From NCBI RefSeq assembly GCF_023507705.1, contig NZ_JALBGD010000003.1, positions 186,001 through 250,000 on the forward strand: a stretch of DNA of 64,000 nucleotides. Reading direction: 5' to 3'. A program made the position numbers and the translations under genes. Source of the stretch: Stappia sp. WLB 29 (GTDB taxonomy: Bacteria > Pseudomonadota > Alphaproteobacteria > Rhizobiales > Stappiaceae). The notes below the pieces were generated by a model. That model searched no databases, was not told the DNA's origin, and worked only from the letters and a program-made list of their open reading frames with translations. Shown in pieces: positions 8,346-17,461 of the stretch (the first letter of the stretch is position 1; the number at the start of each line of letters is the position of its first letter).

Positions 8346-9596
8346 ATGAGCCTGATGCAGCACGATACCGCAACCAGCACGCCCGAGAGCGCCCCGGCAG
8401 CTTCCGTGGCCGTGTCGGCGCGTCCTGTGGCGCAAGCGCCCGCCGACAAGCCCGTCCTGGTCGGCCTCGACCGCACGGAGCTGGCCAAGGCGCTGGCCGG
8501 CATCGGCGTGCCCGAGCGACAGCTGCGCATGCGCGTCGCCCAGCTCTGGCACTGGCTCTATGTGCGCGGGGCGTCCGATTTCGCGGACATGACGAACATC
8601 GCCAAGGACCTGCGCACCAAGATGGCCGAGGCCTTCAGCATCCGCCGCCCGGAGATGGTGTCGGAGCAGATCTCCAGCGACGGCACCCGCAAGTGGTTGT
8701 TCCGCTTTCCCCCGCGCGGCGCCGGGCGTCCGGTCGAGATCGAGACCGTCTACATTCCCGAGGAGGGGCGCGGGACGCTCTGCGTCTCCTCGCAGGTCGG
8801 CTGCACGCTCACCTGCACCTTCTGCCATACGGGTACGCAGCGCCTGGTGCGCAACCTGACGGCGGAGGAGATCCTCGCCCAGATCCTGGTCGCCCGCGAC
8901 CGGCTCGGCGACTTCCCCAAGGGCGAGACGCCTGCCGGGGCGGCGGTGCCGAGCGAGGGGCGCCTGGTCACCAACATCGTGATGATGGGCATGGGCGAGC
9001 CGCTCTACAATTTCGACAACGTCAAGAAGGCGCTTCTGATCGCCTCGGACGGCGAGGGCCTGTCGCTGTCGAAGCGGCGCATCACCCTCTCGACCTCCGG
9101 CGTGGTGCCGATGATCGAGCGCACCGGCGCGGAGATCGGTTGCATGCTGGCGATCTCGCTGCATGCGGTGCGCGACGAACTGCGCGACGAACTGGTACCG
9201 ATCAACAAGAAGTGGAACATCGCCGAGCTGCTGGCCGCCTGCCGGGCCTATCCGGGGCTGAACAATGCCCGCCGCATCACCTTCGAATACGTGATGCTGA
9301 AGGGCGTCAACGACAGTCTCTCGGATGCGCGCGAGCTGGTGCGCCTGCTCAAGGGCATTCCGGCGAAGATCAACCTGATCCCGTTCAACCCCTGGCCGGG
9401 CTCTCCTTACGAGTGCTCCGACTGGGAGCAGATCGAGGCCTTTGCCGAGGTGGTCAACCGGGCGGGCTATGCCTCGCCGATCCGCACGCCGCGCGGCCGC
9501 GACATCTTCGCGGCCTGCGGGCAGCTCAAGTCGGAATCCGAGCGCATGCGCGCCCGCGACCGTGCAGCGGCCGAAACCGCTGCGGCTGCGAGCTAG
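8346..9596 (+). CDS. rlmN: dual-specificity 23S rRNA/tRNA adenine C2-methyltransferase RlmN
   Basis: RlmN is a radical-SAM enzyme that methylates C2 of A2503 in 23S rRNA and A37 in some tRNAs. The 416-residue protein has the [4Fe-4S] motif Cx3Cx2C as GCTLTCTFC (Cys153, 157 and 160). Other family blocks are [29 protein letters not shown] and the C-terminal [11 protein letters not shown] with the methyl-carrying Cys. An extra N-terminal stretch of about 35 Ala/Pro/Val-rich residues precedes the conserved [10 protein letters not shown] segment, as is common in Hyphomicrobiales. ATG 8346 lies at the start of that stretch. A small membrane-protein gene begins three bases after the stop. Confidence 0.96.
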   Translation: MSLMQHDTATSTPESAPAASVAVSARPVAQAPADKPVLVGLDRTELAKALAGIGVPERQLRMRVAQLWHWLYVRGASDFADMTNIAKDLRTKMAEAFSIRRPEMVSEQISSDGTRKWLFRFPPRGAGRPVEIETVYIPEEGRGTLCVSSQVGCTLTCTFCHTGTQRLVRNLTAEEILAQILVARDRLGDFPKGETPAGAAVPSEGRLVTNIVMMGMGEPLYNFDNVKKALLIASDGEGLSLSKRRITLSTSGVVPMIERTGAEIGCMLAISLHAVRDELRDELVPINKKWNIAELLAACRAYPGLNNARRITFEYVMLKGVNDSLSDARELVRLLKGIPAKINLIPFNPWPGSPYECSDWEQIEAFAEVVNRAGYASPIRTPRGRDIFAACGQLKSESERMRARDRAAAETAAAAS

Positions 9597-9599
9597 GCG

Positions 9600-10064
9600 G
9601 TGGTCGACGGCGGGCGGTTGCTGGCCCAGTCCATCCGTATCGTGCTGGGGCTGATCCTTGCGTTCCTGGCGGCGGCGGCCTTCGTCGCCTTCGGCCTGCT
9701 GCGCGGGCTCGCGGATCCGTCGGGTGACCCGGTGGTGGTCGGCATGACCTTCGGCTGGTCGCTGGTGGGTGCGAGCGTGATCGGCGGGCTGGCCTTCGTG
9801 CCGGCGCTGGTTGCCATTGCCGTTGCGGAGCTGATGCAGCTGCGCGGGATCGTCTTCCACCTGGCGGCGGGCGGGGCTATCGCCACCTTCCTGTGGTGGT
9901 CCGGCGAGGGTCCGGCGGGTCCGCATGCGGATCCGAGGCCGGGCACGCTGATCGCCGCGGCGACCGGCTTCATGGCCGGTTTCGTCTATTGGCTGATCGC
10001 CGGGCGCCAGTCGGGCTGCTGGCGCGTGCCGCCGTCTTCCGGCGCGCCGTCCCCCCGGCCCTGA
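9600..10064 (+). CDS. small integral membrane protein of unknown function, rlmN-linked
   Basis: This encodes 154 residues starting at GTG 9600, only three bases after the rlmN stop, so translational coupling is likely. About four hydrophobic segments can be seen: IVLGLILAFLAAAAFVAFGL, a middle segment around TFGWSLVGASVIGGLAFVPA running into VAIAVAEL, IVFHLAAGGAIATFLWW, and GTLIAAATGFMAGFVYWLIA. The C-terminus is Pro/Ser-rich. I do not recognise a named family. Similar short membrane proteins often follow rlmN in relatives, but no function is known to me. The convergent plsC gene ends seven bases beyond its stop. Confidence 0.7.
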   Translation: MVDGGRLLAQSIRIVLGLILAFLAAAAFVAFGLLRGLADPSGDPVVVGMTFGWSLVGASVIGGLAFVPALVAIAVAELMQLRGIVFHLAAGGAIATFLWWSGEGPAGPHADPRPGTLIAAATGFMAGFVYWLIAGRQSGCWRVPPSSGAPSPRP

Positions 10065-10071
10065 TCACTCC

Positions 10072-10857
10072 TCACGCAGATTGAAGACCGCGCGCGGCGC
10101 GGAGTTCCTGCGCCCTGCGGACGACCGGCGAGGCGGGCGCTTGCGCCGCTGCCTCGTCGAGCAGCCGGTCGGAGGCGGTCTCGATATCCGACACCAGACG
10201 CGCGTGGAAGCTCTCGAGGTCGAGGCCCGGGGCGATCGGCGGCAGGAATTCCACCAAGACGGTGCCCGGGTAGAGGCACCAGCCGCGGCGGGGCCAGAAC
10301 AGGCCGGAATTGAGCGCGACCGGCAGGACCGGTGCCGCAAGCGAGCGATAGAGATGGGCGACGCCGTGCTTGTAGCGCGGCTCCTCGCCGGCGCCCCGCC
10401 GCGTGCCTTCCGGAAAGATCAGGATCTGCCGGCCTTCGGCCACCGCTTCGCGGGCGCGCTGGGTCATGGCGGCGAGGGCGGCCGAGCGCTTGCCGCGATC
10501 GACCGGAATCTGCCGGAACTTCGCCGTATACCAGCCGAAGATCGGGATGTAGCGCAGCTCGCGTTTCAGCACATAGGTGGGCGAGGGGAAGAGCGGCAGC
10601 AGGGCGAAGGTCTCCCAGGCCGACTGGTGCTTGGCGGCGACGATGTAGCCGCCTCGCGGAATGTTTTCCAGGCCGCGGAACTCGACCCTGACGCCGACGA
10701 TCCACTTCAGCAGGAACAGCTCGACCCTTGCCCAGAAGGGCACCAGCGGCCAACCGAGGCGGCGCGGCAGCAGGAAAACCGGCGCGCCGAGGATCATCAG
10801 GACGAAGGTGCTGAGGTAGAACAGGACCTGGAACACAAGCGAGCGAAGAAGCAGCAT
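10072..10857 (-). CDS. plsC: 1-acyl-sn-glycerol-3-phosphate acyltransferase
   Basis: PlsC transfers a second acyl chain to lysophosphatidic acid to make phosphatidic acid, the precursor of membrane phospholipids. The 261-residue protein has an N-terminal membrane anchor (LVFQVLFYLSTFVLMILGAP). The acyltransferase catalytic motif is KHQSAWET near residue 90, and the glycerol-phosphate-binding motif is IFPEGTRR near 145. The usual HX4D motif reads HX4E here (HQSAWE), a conservative change worth noting. ATG 10857 is chosen because it opens directly into the anchor. An upstream ATG at 10944 would add 29 charged residues. It is probably co-transcribed with the ydcF-like gene upstream. Confidence 0.9.
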   Translation of the reverse strand: MLLLRSLVFQVLFYLSTFVLMILGAPVFLLPRRLGWPLVPFWARVELFLLKWIVGVRVEFRGLENIPRGGYIVAAKHQSAWETFALLPLFPSPTYVLKRELRYIPIFGWYTAKFRQIPVDRGKRSAALAAMTQRAREAVAEGRQILIFPEGTRRGAGEEPRYKHGVAHLYRSLAAPVLPVALNSGLFWPRRGWCLYPGTVLVEFLPPIAPGLDLESFHARLVSDIETASDRLLDEAAAQAPASPVVRRAQELRAARGLQSA

Positions 10858-10962
10858 CGATCTCAACCGGTTGCGGGACGGGCTGGCCGGGCCCGCAAGG
10901 GGCTGGTTGCAGCCATGGTGCCGCGCGGACCGCTTCGCTGGCAAGTCGCGAGGGCGGAACCG

Positions 10963-11646
10963 TTAAGGCGCCGAGGTTTCCATAACCGCGATACGCGCCC
11001 AGGCAAGCAGATATTTCAGATGCTCGCGGGCAATCAGCGCTGTGGTGCGAGGATCCTCGTACCAGCGGTCGAAGGCGAGATCCGGCGTCTGCACCGGCAC
11101 GGGAACCAGATCGAAATCCGCCATGGTCGATTTCAGCTCGAGCAGGGCGCGGGGCATGTGATAGGCGCTGGTAACCACGAGAAGGCGGGAGAAATCGTTC
11201 TCTCGCGCCCATTTCGCGGTTTCCGACGCGTTCTCGAGCGTGTTGTTGGCGTTGCGGTCGAGATCGACGCAGCAGGAGAACAGCGACAGGTTGCTGGCCG
11301 TGGAAATGACGATCTGCTGCGGTGTGGTCTCCGGATGGACGCCCGAGATCAGCAGCCGCTCGGCATTGCCGGCCTGCAGCAAGGTGAGTGCGTGCTTCAC
11401 CCGCTCGCTGCCGCCGGTCAGCACGACGATGGCATCGGCACGGGCGGCGTCGTTGTTCTGATAGCCGGCGACAGTGACCGCAAAGCGCAGGAAAGAGCCG
11501 ACATAAAAGGCAAGACCGGCGACTATGAGCCCGGAGAGCAGGATGCGCAGCAGCCGTCGCCCGCGCGAGCGGGAGCGCCCGGCCATTGACCGGTCGGCCC
11601 CGGCCGGTTCCTCGGCCGCGGTGTGCTGGTCGTCCTGCGAACTCAT
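10963..11646 (-). CDS. YdcF/SanA-like DUF218 membrane-anchored protein
   Basis: The 227-residue protein has an N-terminal cytoplasmic segment, one transmembrane helix (LLRILLSGLIVAGLAFYVGS) and a periplasmic DUF218 domain with ADAIVVLTGGSERVKHAL, ISGVHPETT, NNTLENASETA and VVTSAYHMPRAL. This family (YdcF, SanA, ElyC) is linked to cell-envelope integrity, and some members bind SAM or affect undecaprenyl carriers, but no reaction is firmly assigned. In many Hyphomicrobiales it neighbours plsC, as it does here. ATG 11646 is used, and an upstream ATG at 11730 is possible. Confidence 0.85.
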   Translation of the reverse strand: MSSQDDQHTAAEEPAGADRSMAGRSRSRGRRLLRILLSGLIVAGLAFYVGSFLRFAVTVAGYQNNDAARADAIVVLTGGSERVKHALTLLQAGNAERLLISGVHPETTPQQIVISTASNLSLFSCCVDLDRNANNTLENASETAKWARENDFSRLLVVTSAYHMPRALLELKSTMADFDLVPVPVQTPDLAFDRWYEDPRTTALIAREHLKYLLAWARIAVMETSAP

Positions 11647-11907
11647 CGGCTGAGCCTGCCCCTCGGCCTTCCTTTCACACGGTCTGATATCCGCTTGGCG
11701 GGCGGATGCAAGAGGGCGAATCGCTTGCATGCGTCTCTCGGCTAACTAAGGCGCAAGCCGGCCGGTTTTTCCACCCCCGCGCGCTCCGGCCGATGCCGGG
11801 CGGGGGACGGAGCCGAGCCGGCCGGTGCCGACAGTTTTCCATGCCAGAGCTTCGCGGCAGCAAGATGTTGGAAAGGCGGCACCGCCGGCGCAACCGGCAG
11901 ATGCTGC

Positions 11908-12786
11908 TCAGCGCATCATCGCGGCGAAAGCGCGCAGCGAGGCGGTAAGGCGCTGCCGAAGGCCTACGGCGCGGGCGCGGACCGTATCGGCGGCCCGGTC
12001 ATAGCCGTTGCGCCAGCGCGCGGCACGCGCCTCTGCGCCCGGTGCCCGCCAGAGCAGGTATTGGACGCCGAGGATCACCAGCAGCGTCAGGCACCAGGAA
12101 ATCAGCGTGTCGGAGAGGAAGTGGCCGCCGAAGGCGACACGGTTGGCAGACAGGACCAGCGCCAGCGGCAGGACAACGGCGAGGATCGCGCGGCGCCAGC
12201 CCGGCGGGGCCAGGAAAGCCAGCGTCACCAGCCAGAGGCTGGAGGAGGCCTCGCCGGACACGAACGAGCAGTTGGTGTCGCAGTGGTTCGTCATCTGCCA
12301 GACGCGGACGTAAGGCGCATCGCCACCGAACAGGTCCACCGCATTGGGGCGCGGCCGGCCCCAGTTGTTCTTCAGCACCGCATTGACGAGAAGGCCGGGC
12401 CCGAGGATCAGCGTCGACAGCAGGAAGACCGGCGCGCGCAGCGGCAAGCGCCGCGACAGGGGAGCGACGACGAAGGGCCACAGCAGGATCGCGACGCAAA
12501 GGACGGCGATCAGCTTGACCAGGAAGGGGCCGAGCTCGCGCAGCCGCTGCAGGAACGGGGCCTGCGACAGCACGAAGCCGCCCGCCGGATCGTGAAAGAG
12601 ACGCGAGGCGGCGATGTCGACGGCGGGAAAGGCGAGGAAGAAGAGCGACAGGACGAGGAGGCACGCGGTCGCCGCGAGAGCGAGTGCCCGGCTCTCTCCG
12701 CCTGCGAGCCGCGCGGCGAAGCCCGCCCGCTCCGGTGCGGACGAAGAGGCAGGGGCGGGCGCAGGCGAGGGAGGCGTATCTGTCAT
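11908..12786 (-). CDS. PAP2-family membrane phosphatase
   Basis: This is a 292-residue polytopic protein of the PAP2/lipid phosphatase superfamily. The three phosphatase motifs can be read as KNNWGRPRP, FVSGEASSS and NRVAFGGHFLSD, and the conserved Lys, Arg, Ser, Arg and His residues are all present. Several hydrophobic helices surround them. Relatives such as LpxE/LpxF remove phosphates from lipid A, while others act on undecaprenyl pyrophosphate or phosphatidic acid. The substrate cannot be chosen from sequence. The N-terminal 25 residues are Pro/Ala/Ser-rich and probably cytoplasmic, and the C-terminal tail is Arg-rich. About 260 bases without a convincing gene separate it from the ydcF-like gene. 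Confidence 0.88.
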   Translation of the reverse strand: MTDTPPSPAPAPASSSAPERAGFAARLAGGESRALALAATACLLVLSLFFLAFPAVDIAASRLFHDPAGGFVLSQAPFLQRLRELGPFLVKLIAVLCVAILLWPFVVAPLSRRLPLRAPVFLLSTLILGPGLLVNAVLKNNWGRPRPNAVDLFGGDAPYVRVWQMTNHCDTNCSFVSGEASSSLWLVTLAFLAPPGWRRAILAVVLPLALVLSANRVAFGGHFLSDTLISWCLTLLVILGVQYLLWRAPGAEARAARWRNGYDRAADTVRARAVGLRQRLTASLRAFAAMMR

Positions 12787-12915
12787 CGAACCTGCGTTTA
12801 CGATTGTCTTCCGGGGCCGGTTGAGGGGTTATAGCGATCCGGCCCCTTCAGTCCAAGGGTCGGACCCCATGCATGCGGCTGGCGGTCGCAGCCGCATTGA
12901 GGAGAGGACATCGCC

Positions 12916-13536
12916 ATGTCGCGCCCGGTCATTCAGTTCTGGTACGAATTCGCCTCCACCTACAGCTATCCGGCGGCCATCCGGGTCGAGGACATGGCAG
13001 TGCAGCGCGGGGTCGAGCTGCGCTGGCGGCCGTTCCTGCTGGGCCCGATCTTCGCGGAGGCCGGATGGACGACCTCGCCTTTCAATCTGCTGCCCGTGAA
13101 GGGCGCCTATATGTGGCGCGACCTGGAGCGGATCTGCGCGGCCGCCGGCCTGCCCTTCTCCCGGCCCGACCCGTTTCCGCAGAACGGCCTCAAGGCCGCG
13201 CGCATCGCCACCGCCCTTGCACCGGAGCAGGTGCCGTCTTTCTCGCGCGCGGTCTATCTGGCGCAGTTCGGCGAGCGTCGGCAGATCGACGACGAAACGC
13301 TGCTGGCGACGCTGATCGCGCGCGCCGGGGCGGATGCTCAGGAGATGCTGGCCCTGTCGGCAGGCGACGAAGTGAAGACGCGGCTGCGCGAAAGCGTGGC
13401 GGAGGCGAAGGCGCTCGGCATTTTCGGGGCGCCGAGCCTCACCTGCGCCGACGGCGAACTGTTCTGGGGCAACGACCGGCTGGAACAGGCGATGGACCAC
13501 GCGCTGGCGACCCACGCGGCGACTGAGGGGGCGTGA
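12916..13536 (+). CDS. 2-hydroxychromene-2-carboxylate isomerase family protein (DsbA/kappa-GST fold)
   Basis: This encodes 206 residues with the family opening VIQFWYEFASTYSYPAAIR and conserved blocks LRWRPFLLGPIF and LKAARIATAL. The C-terminal GIFGAPSLTCADGELFWGND contains the cis-Pro motif and the WGNDR end typical of the group. Founding members isomerise a naphthalene-degradation intermediate with glutathione, but most homologues lie outside degradation operons, so the true substrate is unknown here. It starts cleanly at ATG 12916 after GAGGAGAGG. The neighbours (PAP2 phosphatase, aminotransferase) give no functional hint. Confidence 0.87.
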   Translation: MSRPVIQFWYEFASTYSYPAAIRVEDMAVQRGVELRWRPFLLGPIFAEAGWTTSPFNLLPVKGAYMWRDLERICAAAGLPFSRPDPFPQNGLKAARIATALAPEQVPSFSRAVYLAQFGERRQIDDETLLATLIARAGADAQEMLALSAGDEVKTRLRESVAEAKALGIFGAPSLTCADGELFWGNDRLEQAMDHALATHAATEGA

Positions 13537-13656
13537 GCGGAATGGCTGGCCAAGGGGGCGCGGGCTTCCTATTGTCGTGACACGGTCGGGGCCGGCCTCT
13601 CTCCGGGCCATGCTGCCACGCCGCATTCGGGATCGATCCGCCGGGAACGCCTTGCC

Positions 13657-14982
13657 ATGTCTCACATTTTCCCCCGCCATACCGCCATGCGTCCGCCGCG
13701 CGCCGTTGCCGGCGACGGTTGCTACATCATCGACGAGACCGGCAAGCGCTATCTCGACGCCTCGGGCGGGGCGGCCGTCTCCTGCCTCGGCCATTCGGAC
13801 CGCGAAGTGACGGAGGCGGTCAAGGCGCAGCTCGACGCCATCGCCTTTGCCCATACCGGCTTCTTCACCAGCGAGCCGGCGGAGAAGCTTGCGGATCTCC
13901 TGATTGCCCATGCACCGGCAGGGTTGGAGCGGGTCTATCTCGTCTCGGGCGGGTCGGAGGCGACGGAAGCGGCGATCAAGCTGGCGCGGCAGTTCCACAT
14001 CGAGAACGGCGAGCCGTCGCGGGCGCGCATCATCGCCCGCCGGCAGAGCTATCACGGCAACACGCTGGGCGCGCTGTCGGCCGGCGGCAACATGTGGCGC
14101 CGGGAGCCTTTCGCCCCGCTGCTGGTCGACATGTCGCATATCTCCCCCTGCTACGCCTATCGCGGCCAGCAGGAAGGCGAGAGCGAGGAGGCTTACGGCC
14201 TGCGCGTTGCCGACGAGCTCGAGGCGGAGATCCTGGCGCGCGGGCCCGAGACGGTGGCGGCCTTCATCGCCGAGCCGGTGGTGGGCGCGACGCTCGGTGC
14301 GGTTCCGGCGGTCCCGGGCTATTTCCGCCGCATCCGCGAGATCTGCGACCGCTACGGCGTGCTCCTGATCCTCGACGAGGTGATGTGCGGCATGGGCCGT
14401 ACGGGACACCTGTTCGCCTGCGAGGCGGACGGGGTTGCGCCCGACATCCTGTGTATCGCCAAGGGGCTCGGCGCCGGCTACCAGCCGATCGGCGCGATGC
14501 TGGCGAGCGGGCGCATCTACCGCGCCATCGAGGAGGGCTCCGGCTTCTTCCAGCATGGGCATACCTATATCGGCCATCCGGCCGCCGCCGCCGCGGGACA
14601 CGCGGTGGTCAGCGCACTGGTCGACCGGGGGCTCGTCGCCCGCTCGGCCGAGATGGGCGAGCAGCTCAAGGGCGCGCTCGTCGACCGGTTCGGCCAGCAT
14701 CCCCATGTCGGCGACATTCGTGGGCGCGGGTTGTTTCTGGGTCTCGAACTGGTCGAGGACCGGGAAAGCAAGACGCCCTTCGCCCCGGAGCGGCGGCTCA
14801 ATGCGGTGCTGAAGAAGGCGGCCTTCGCGCGCGGGCTCGTCTGCTATCCGATGGGCGGGACGCTGGACGGCCGCCGGGGCGACCATGTGCTGCTGGCGCC
14901 GCCCTTCATCCTGGAGGAGGCGCAGATCGGCGAGATCGTCGACAAGCTCTCCGGTGCGCTGGAGGATGCGCTGGCGGCGTGA
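13657..14982 (+). CDS. class III (PLP-dependent) aminotransferase
   Basis: This is a 441-residue fold-type I aminotransferase. Visible class III features are YLDASGGAAVSCLGHSD at the N-terminus, LVSGGSEATEAAIKLARQF for phosphate binding, the RRQSYHGNTLGALS block, and LILDEVMCGMGRTG. ILCIAKGLGAGYQPIGAM contains the Schiff-base lysine near residue 269. The fold type covers omega-amino-acid, taurine and putrescine transaminases, and I cannot fix the substrate. It stands alone, with about 120 bases upstream and 95 downstream. Length is normal. Confidence 0.9.
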   Translation: MSHIFPRHTAMRPPRAVAGDGCYIIDETGKRYLDASGGAAVSCLGHSDREVTEAVKAQLDAIAFAHTGFFTSEPAEKLADLLIAHAPAGLERVYLVSGGSEATEAAIKLARQFHIENGEPSRARIIARRQSYHGNTLGALSAGGNMWRREPFAPLLVDMSHISPCYAYRGQQEGESEEAYGLRVADELEAEILARGPETVAAFIAEPVVGATLGAVPAVPGYFRRIREICDRYGVLLILDEVMCGMGRTGHLFACEADGVAPDILCIAKGLGAGYQPIGAMLASGRIYRAIEEGSGFFQHGHTYIGHPAAAAAGHAVVSALVDRGLVARSAEMGEQLKGALVDRFGQHPHVGDIRGRGLFLGLELVEDRESKTPFAPERRLNAVLKKAAFARGLVCYPMGGTLDGRRGDHVLLAPPFILEEAQIGEIVDKLSGALEDALAA

Positions 14983-15076
14983 GGGCAAGGCCTGCGACAT
15001 CTTCCCGCCACCATTTGCGGCAAGATGAAACCAATCCGGCGACGGGATCAAGGATCGGGAGAAACGCCCCGCAACC

Positions 15077-15931
15077 ATGGCGATGCGCAGCGACAGTGCA
15101 AGTGCGGCATGGCCTGCGTCACACGGCGCGGGAGCCTTCCTGCGCGCCTTGATGCTTGGGGCGGCCGTCAGTGCCGGGGCAGCCATGCCGGCGGCGGTTG
15201 CCGGCGAAAGCGGGCTTCCCGACACCTGTCTGAACGCTGCGCCGGTGGAGGGGGCGGAAGCGCGCGCCGAACCGGGCGAGCCGCATGTGTGGCGCACCGC
15301 GACCGGCGGGCTGCTGCGCCAGGCGGAGCTGGTGTCCCTGGCCGTCGATGATCCTGCAAGCGTCGGTCCCAACGCCGAGACCGGCGCGGCGGGCGTGCGG
15401 TTTGTGGCGCTGGGCGAAGAGATGGACCGCTGGCAGCGCCGCCCCGGACACGTGATGCTGTCTCCCGGCGATCGCTGGCTGGCCCGCGAACTGGTGCGAC
15501 AGGGGCGGGCAATCGTCGCCCCGAGGCTTGCCGCGCGCGACTGCCTTGCCCACCTTTTGAAGGAAGAGGCCCTTGCGCGCTGGCGCAAGGCCGGCCTGTG
15601 GGCCCATGAGCGGGTGTGGTCGGCGCACGACCCGGAGGCGCTGTCCGAGCGCACTGGCCGTTACACGCTGGTGGCGGGCCGGGTGATTTCTGTCGGAGAG
15701 ACCCGTTCGATGGTCTACCTGAATTTCGGCGGCCGCTGGAGCCGCGACTTCACTGCGACAATCAGCGCCGAGCGCAAGGCAGCCTTCGCAGATGCCGGGC
15801 TTGACGTCACGTCCCTTGACGGGGCAGCTATTCGCCTGCGCGGCATGGTGCGGCAGGCGGGCGGTCCGTCCATCGAATTGGTGCATCCCGCGCAGATCGA
15901 GCGGCTCGACAGGAATGGCGATCAGCGGTGA
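15077..15931 (+). CDS. exported thermonuclease-like (SNase-type) protein
   Basis: The 284-residue product has a Sec-type signal region (LMLGAAVSAGAAMPAAVAGE) after a longer than usual N-terminus, then a domain resembling staphylococcal-nuclease-like proteins of alphaproteobacteria. The C-terminal part (SERTGRYTLVAGRVISVGET, then YLNFGGRWSRDFTATIS, ending with IRLRGMVRQAGGPSIELVHP) forms the characteristic second OB-like module. The classical catalytic Arg/Glu cluster of SNase is not obvious, so nuclease activity is uncertain. An ATG at 15083 is an equally possible start. The stop codon overlaps the GTG start of the M48 protease gene, suggesting an operon. Confidence 0.75.
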   Translation: MAMRSDSASAAWPASHGAGAFLRALMLGAAVSAGAAMPAAVAGESGLPDTCLNAAPVEGAEARAEPGEPHVWRTATGGLLRQAELVSLAVDDPASVGPNAETGAAGVRFVALGEEMDRWQRRPGHVMLSPGDRWLARELVRQGRAIVAPRLAARDCLAHLLKEEALARWRKAGLWAHERVWSAHDPEALSERTGRYTLVAGRVISVGETRSMVYLNFGGRWSRDFTATISAERKAAFADAGLDVTSLDGAAIRLRGMVRQAGGPSIELVHPAQIERLDRNGDQR

Positions 15932-17421
15932 AGAGCTTGTCCAGAACAGCAGCACGTCCGGTTCGGCGCCGGGCGGCGCGCCCTCTCCGGCTCGTGGCGG
16001 TTTTCGCTGCGGCGCTGACGATCTCCGCTTGCCAGTTTTCCGGGTCCTCGCCGATCGAGATCGGCACGCCGGCGCCCGGCACCCTGCGGCCCGGCATTTC
16101 CAACGATCTGGGCGCGCGCGAGCATCCGCGCGTGGTGGCGACCTATGGCGGCGTCTATGAGGATCGCGGGGCGGAACGCGCCGTGGCGCAGGTGGTCGGC
16201 CGGCTGGTCGAGGCCTCCGACGACCCCTCGCAGAGCTACCGCATCACCATCCTGAACTCGCCGGCGGTCAACGCCTTCGCCTTGCCGGGCGGCTATCTCT
16301 ATGTGACGCGCGGCCTCTTGGCGCTGGCGACCGACACGTCCGAAGTGGCGGCGGTGCTGGCGCACGAGATGGCGCATGTCACGGCGAGCCATGCGATCAA
16401 GCGCCAGCAGCGGGCCGAGGCGACGGAGCTTGCCGGCCGGGTGCTGGGCAATGTGGTGCGCGACCCGGACCAGCAGCGGGCGGCCATCGTTTCTTCGCAG
16501 TTGTCCTTCGCCCGTTTCTCTCAGATCCAGGAGCTGGAGGCGGATGCCGTCGGCGTGCGCACGCTCGCCAAGGCGCGCTACGATCCCTTTGCCGCCGCAC
16601 GGTTCCTTACCGCCATGGGCCAGTTCGCGGCCTTCCAGTCGGCGCAGGGCGCGGGCAAGGGCGCGCCCGACTTCCTGTCCTCGCATCCGACCACGCCTGA
16701 GCGCGTGCAGACGGCGGTGCGTGCCGCACGGCAGATCGGCGCGCCGGGCCTCGGCGAGCGCGACCGCGATGCGTATCTGACCAAGATCGACGGCATGCTC
16801 TACGGCGACGACCCGCTGGAGGGCTATATCCGCGGCCGGTCGTTCCTGCACAAGGCGCTGGGCATCAGCTTCACCGCACCGCCGGGCTACGTGCTGGAGA
16901 ACTCGCCGGAAGCGGTGCTTGCCAGCAATCCGAACGGCACGGCACTGCGTTTCGACGGCGCGGACCTGACCGATTTCCCGTCGCTCACCGCCTATATGAC
17001 CAGCGGCTGGATCAACGGGCTCATCCGCGACAGCGTGCGCGAGGAAACGGTGAACGGCCTGGCCGCGGTGACGGCATCCGCGGTGACCGAGGGCTGGTCC
17101 TTCCGCATCGCAGTGGTGCGCATCGGGCGCACCGGCTACCGCTTCATCTTCGCGTCCCGCTCGGGCGGCGAGGAATTCACCCGCGACTACGAGGCGACGG
17201 TGAAGAGCTTCCGCCAGCTGACGCCGACGGAGATCGCCCGGCTGCGGCCGCTGCGCATCAAGGTGATCCGGGCCGATGCGGGCGACACGCCGGAACGGCT
17301 GGCCGTCGGCATGAGCGGGGTGGAGCCGGCCCGCCGGTTGGAGCTTTTCTCGATCCTCAACCAGACGCCTCCGGGCCAGATCATTCCGGCCGGTACGCCG
17401 CTGAAGCTGGTGGTCGACTAG
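15928..17421 (+). CDS. M48-family metalloprotease lipoprotein (LoiP/BepA-like)
   Basis: This encodes 497 residues starting at GTG 15928, which overlaps the previous stop. It has a lipoprotein signal with the lipobox ALTISAC near residue 35 and the zinc motif HEMAHV preceded by AAVLA near residue 150. EADAVGVRTL supplies the third metal ligand, and FLSSHPTTPERV is a typical M48 block. A C-terminal region ending PGQIIPAGTPLKLVVD resembles the LysM-like tail seen in many alphaproteobacterial members. By analogy with BepA/LoiP it probably degrades or matures outer-membrane proteins in the periplasm. Confidence 0.92.
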   Translation: MKSLSRTAARPVRRRAARPLRLVAVFAAALTISACQFSGSSPIEIGTPAPGTLRPGISNDLGAREHPRVVATYGGVYEDRGAERAVAQVVGRLVEASDDPSQSYRITILNSPAVNAFALPGGYLYVTRGLLALATDTSEVAAVLAHEMAHVTASHAIKRQQRAEATELAGRVLGNVVRDPDQQRAAIVSSQLSFARFSQIQELEADAVGVRTLAKARYDPFAAARFLTAMGQFAAFQSAQGAGKGAPDFLSSHPTTPERVQTAVRAARQIGAPGLGERDRDAYLTKIDGMLYGDDPLEGYIRGRSFLHKALGISFTAPPGYVLENSPEAVLASNPNGTALRFDGADLTDFPSLTAYMTSGWINGLIRDSVREETVNGLAAVTASAVTEGWSFRIAVVRIGRTGYRFIFASRSGGEEFTRDYEATVKSFRQLTPTEIARLRPLRIKVIRADAGDTPERLAVGMSGVEPARRLELFSILNQTPPGQIIPAGTPLKLVVD

Positions 17422-17461
17422 AAGAACCGGCGCAGAGCAGGCCGGATAACAGGAGACGGCG

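Noticed and set aside
11675-11948. Short frames on both strands between the PAP2 and ydcF-like genes
   Set aside because: They have no good start signal, no motif and a composition typical of noncoding GC-rich DNA.
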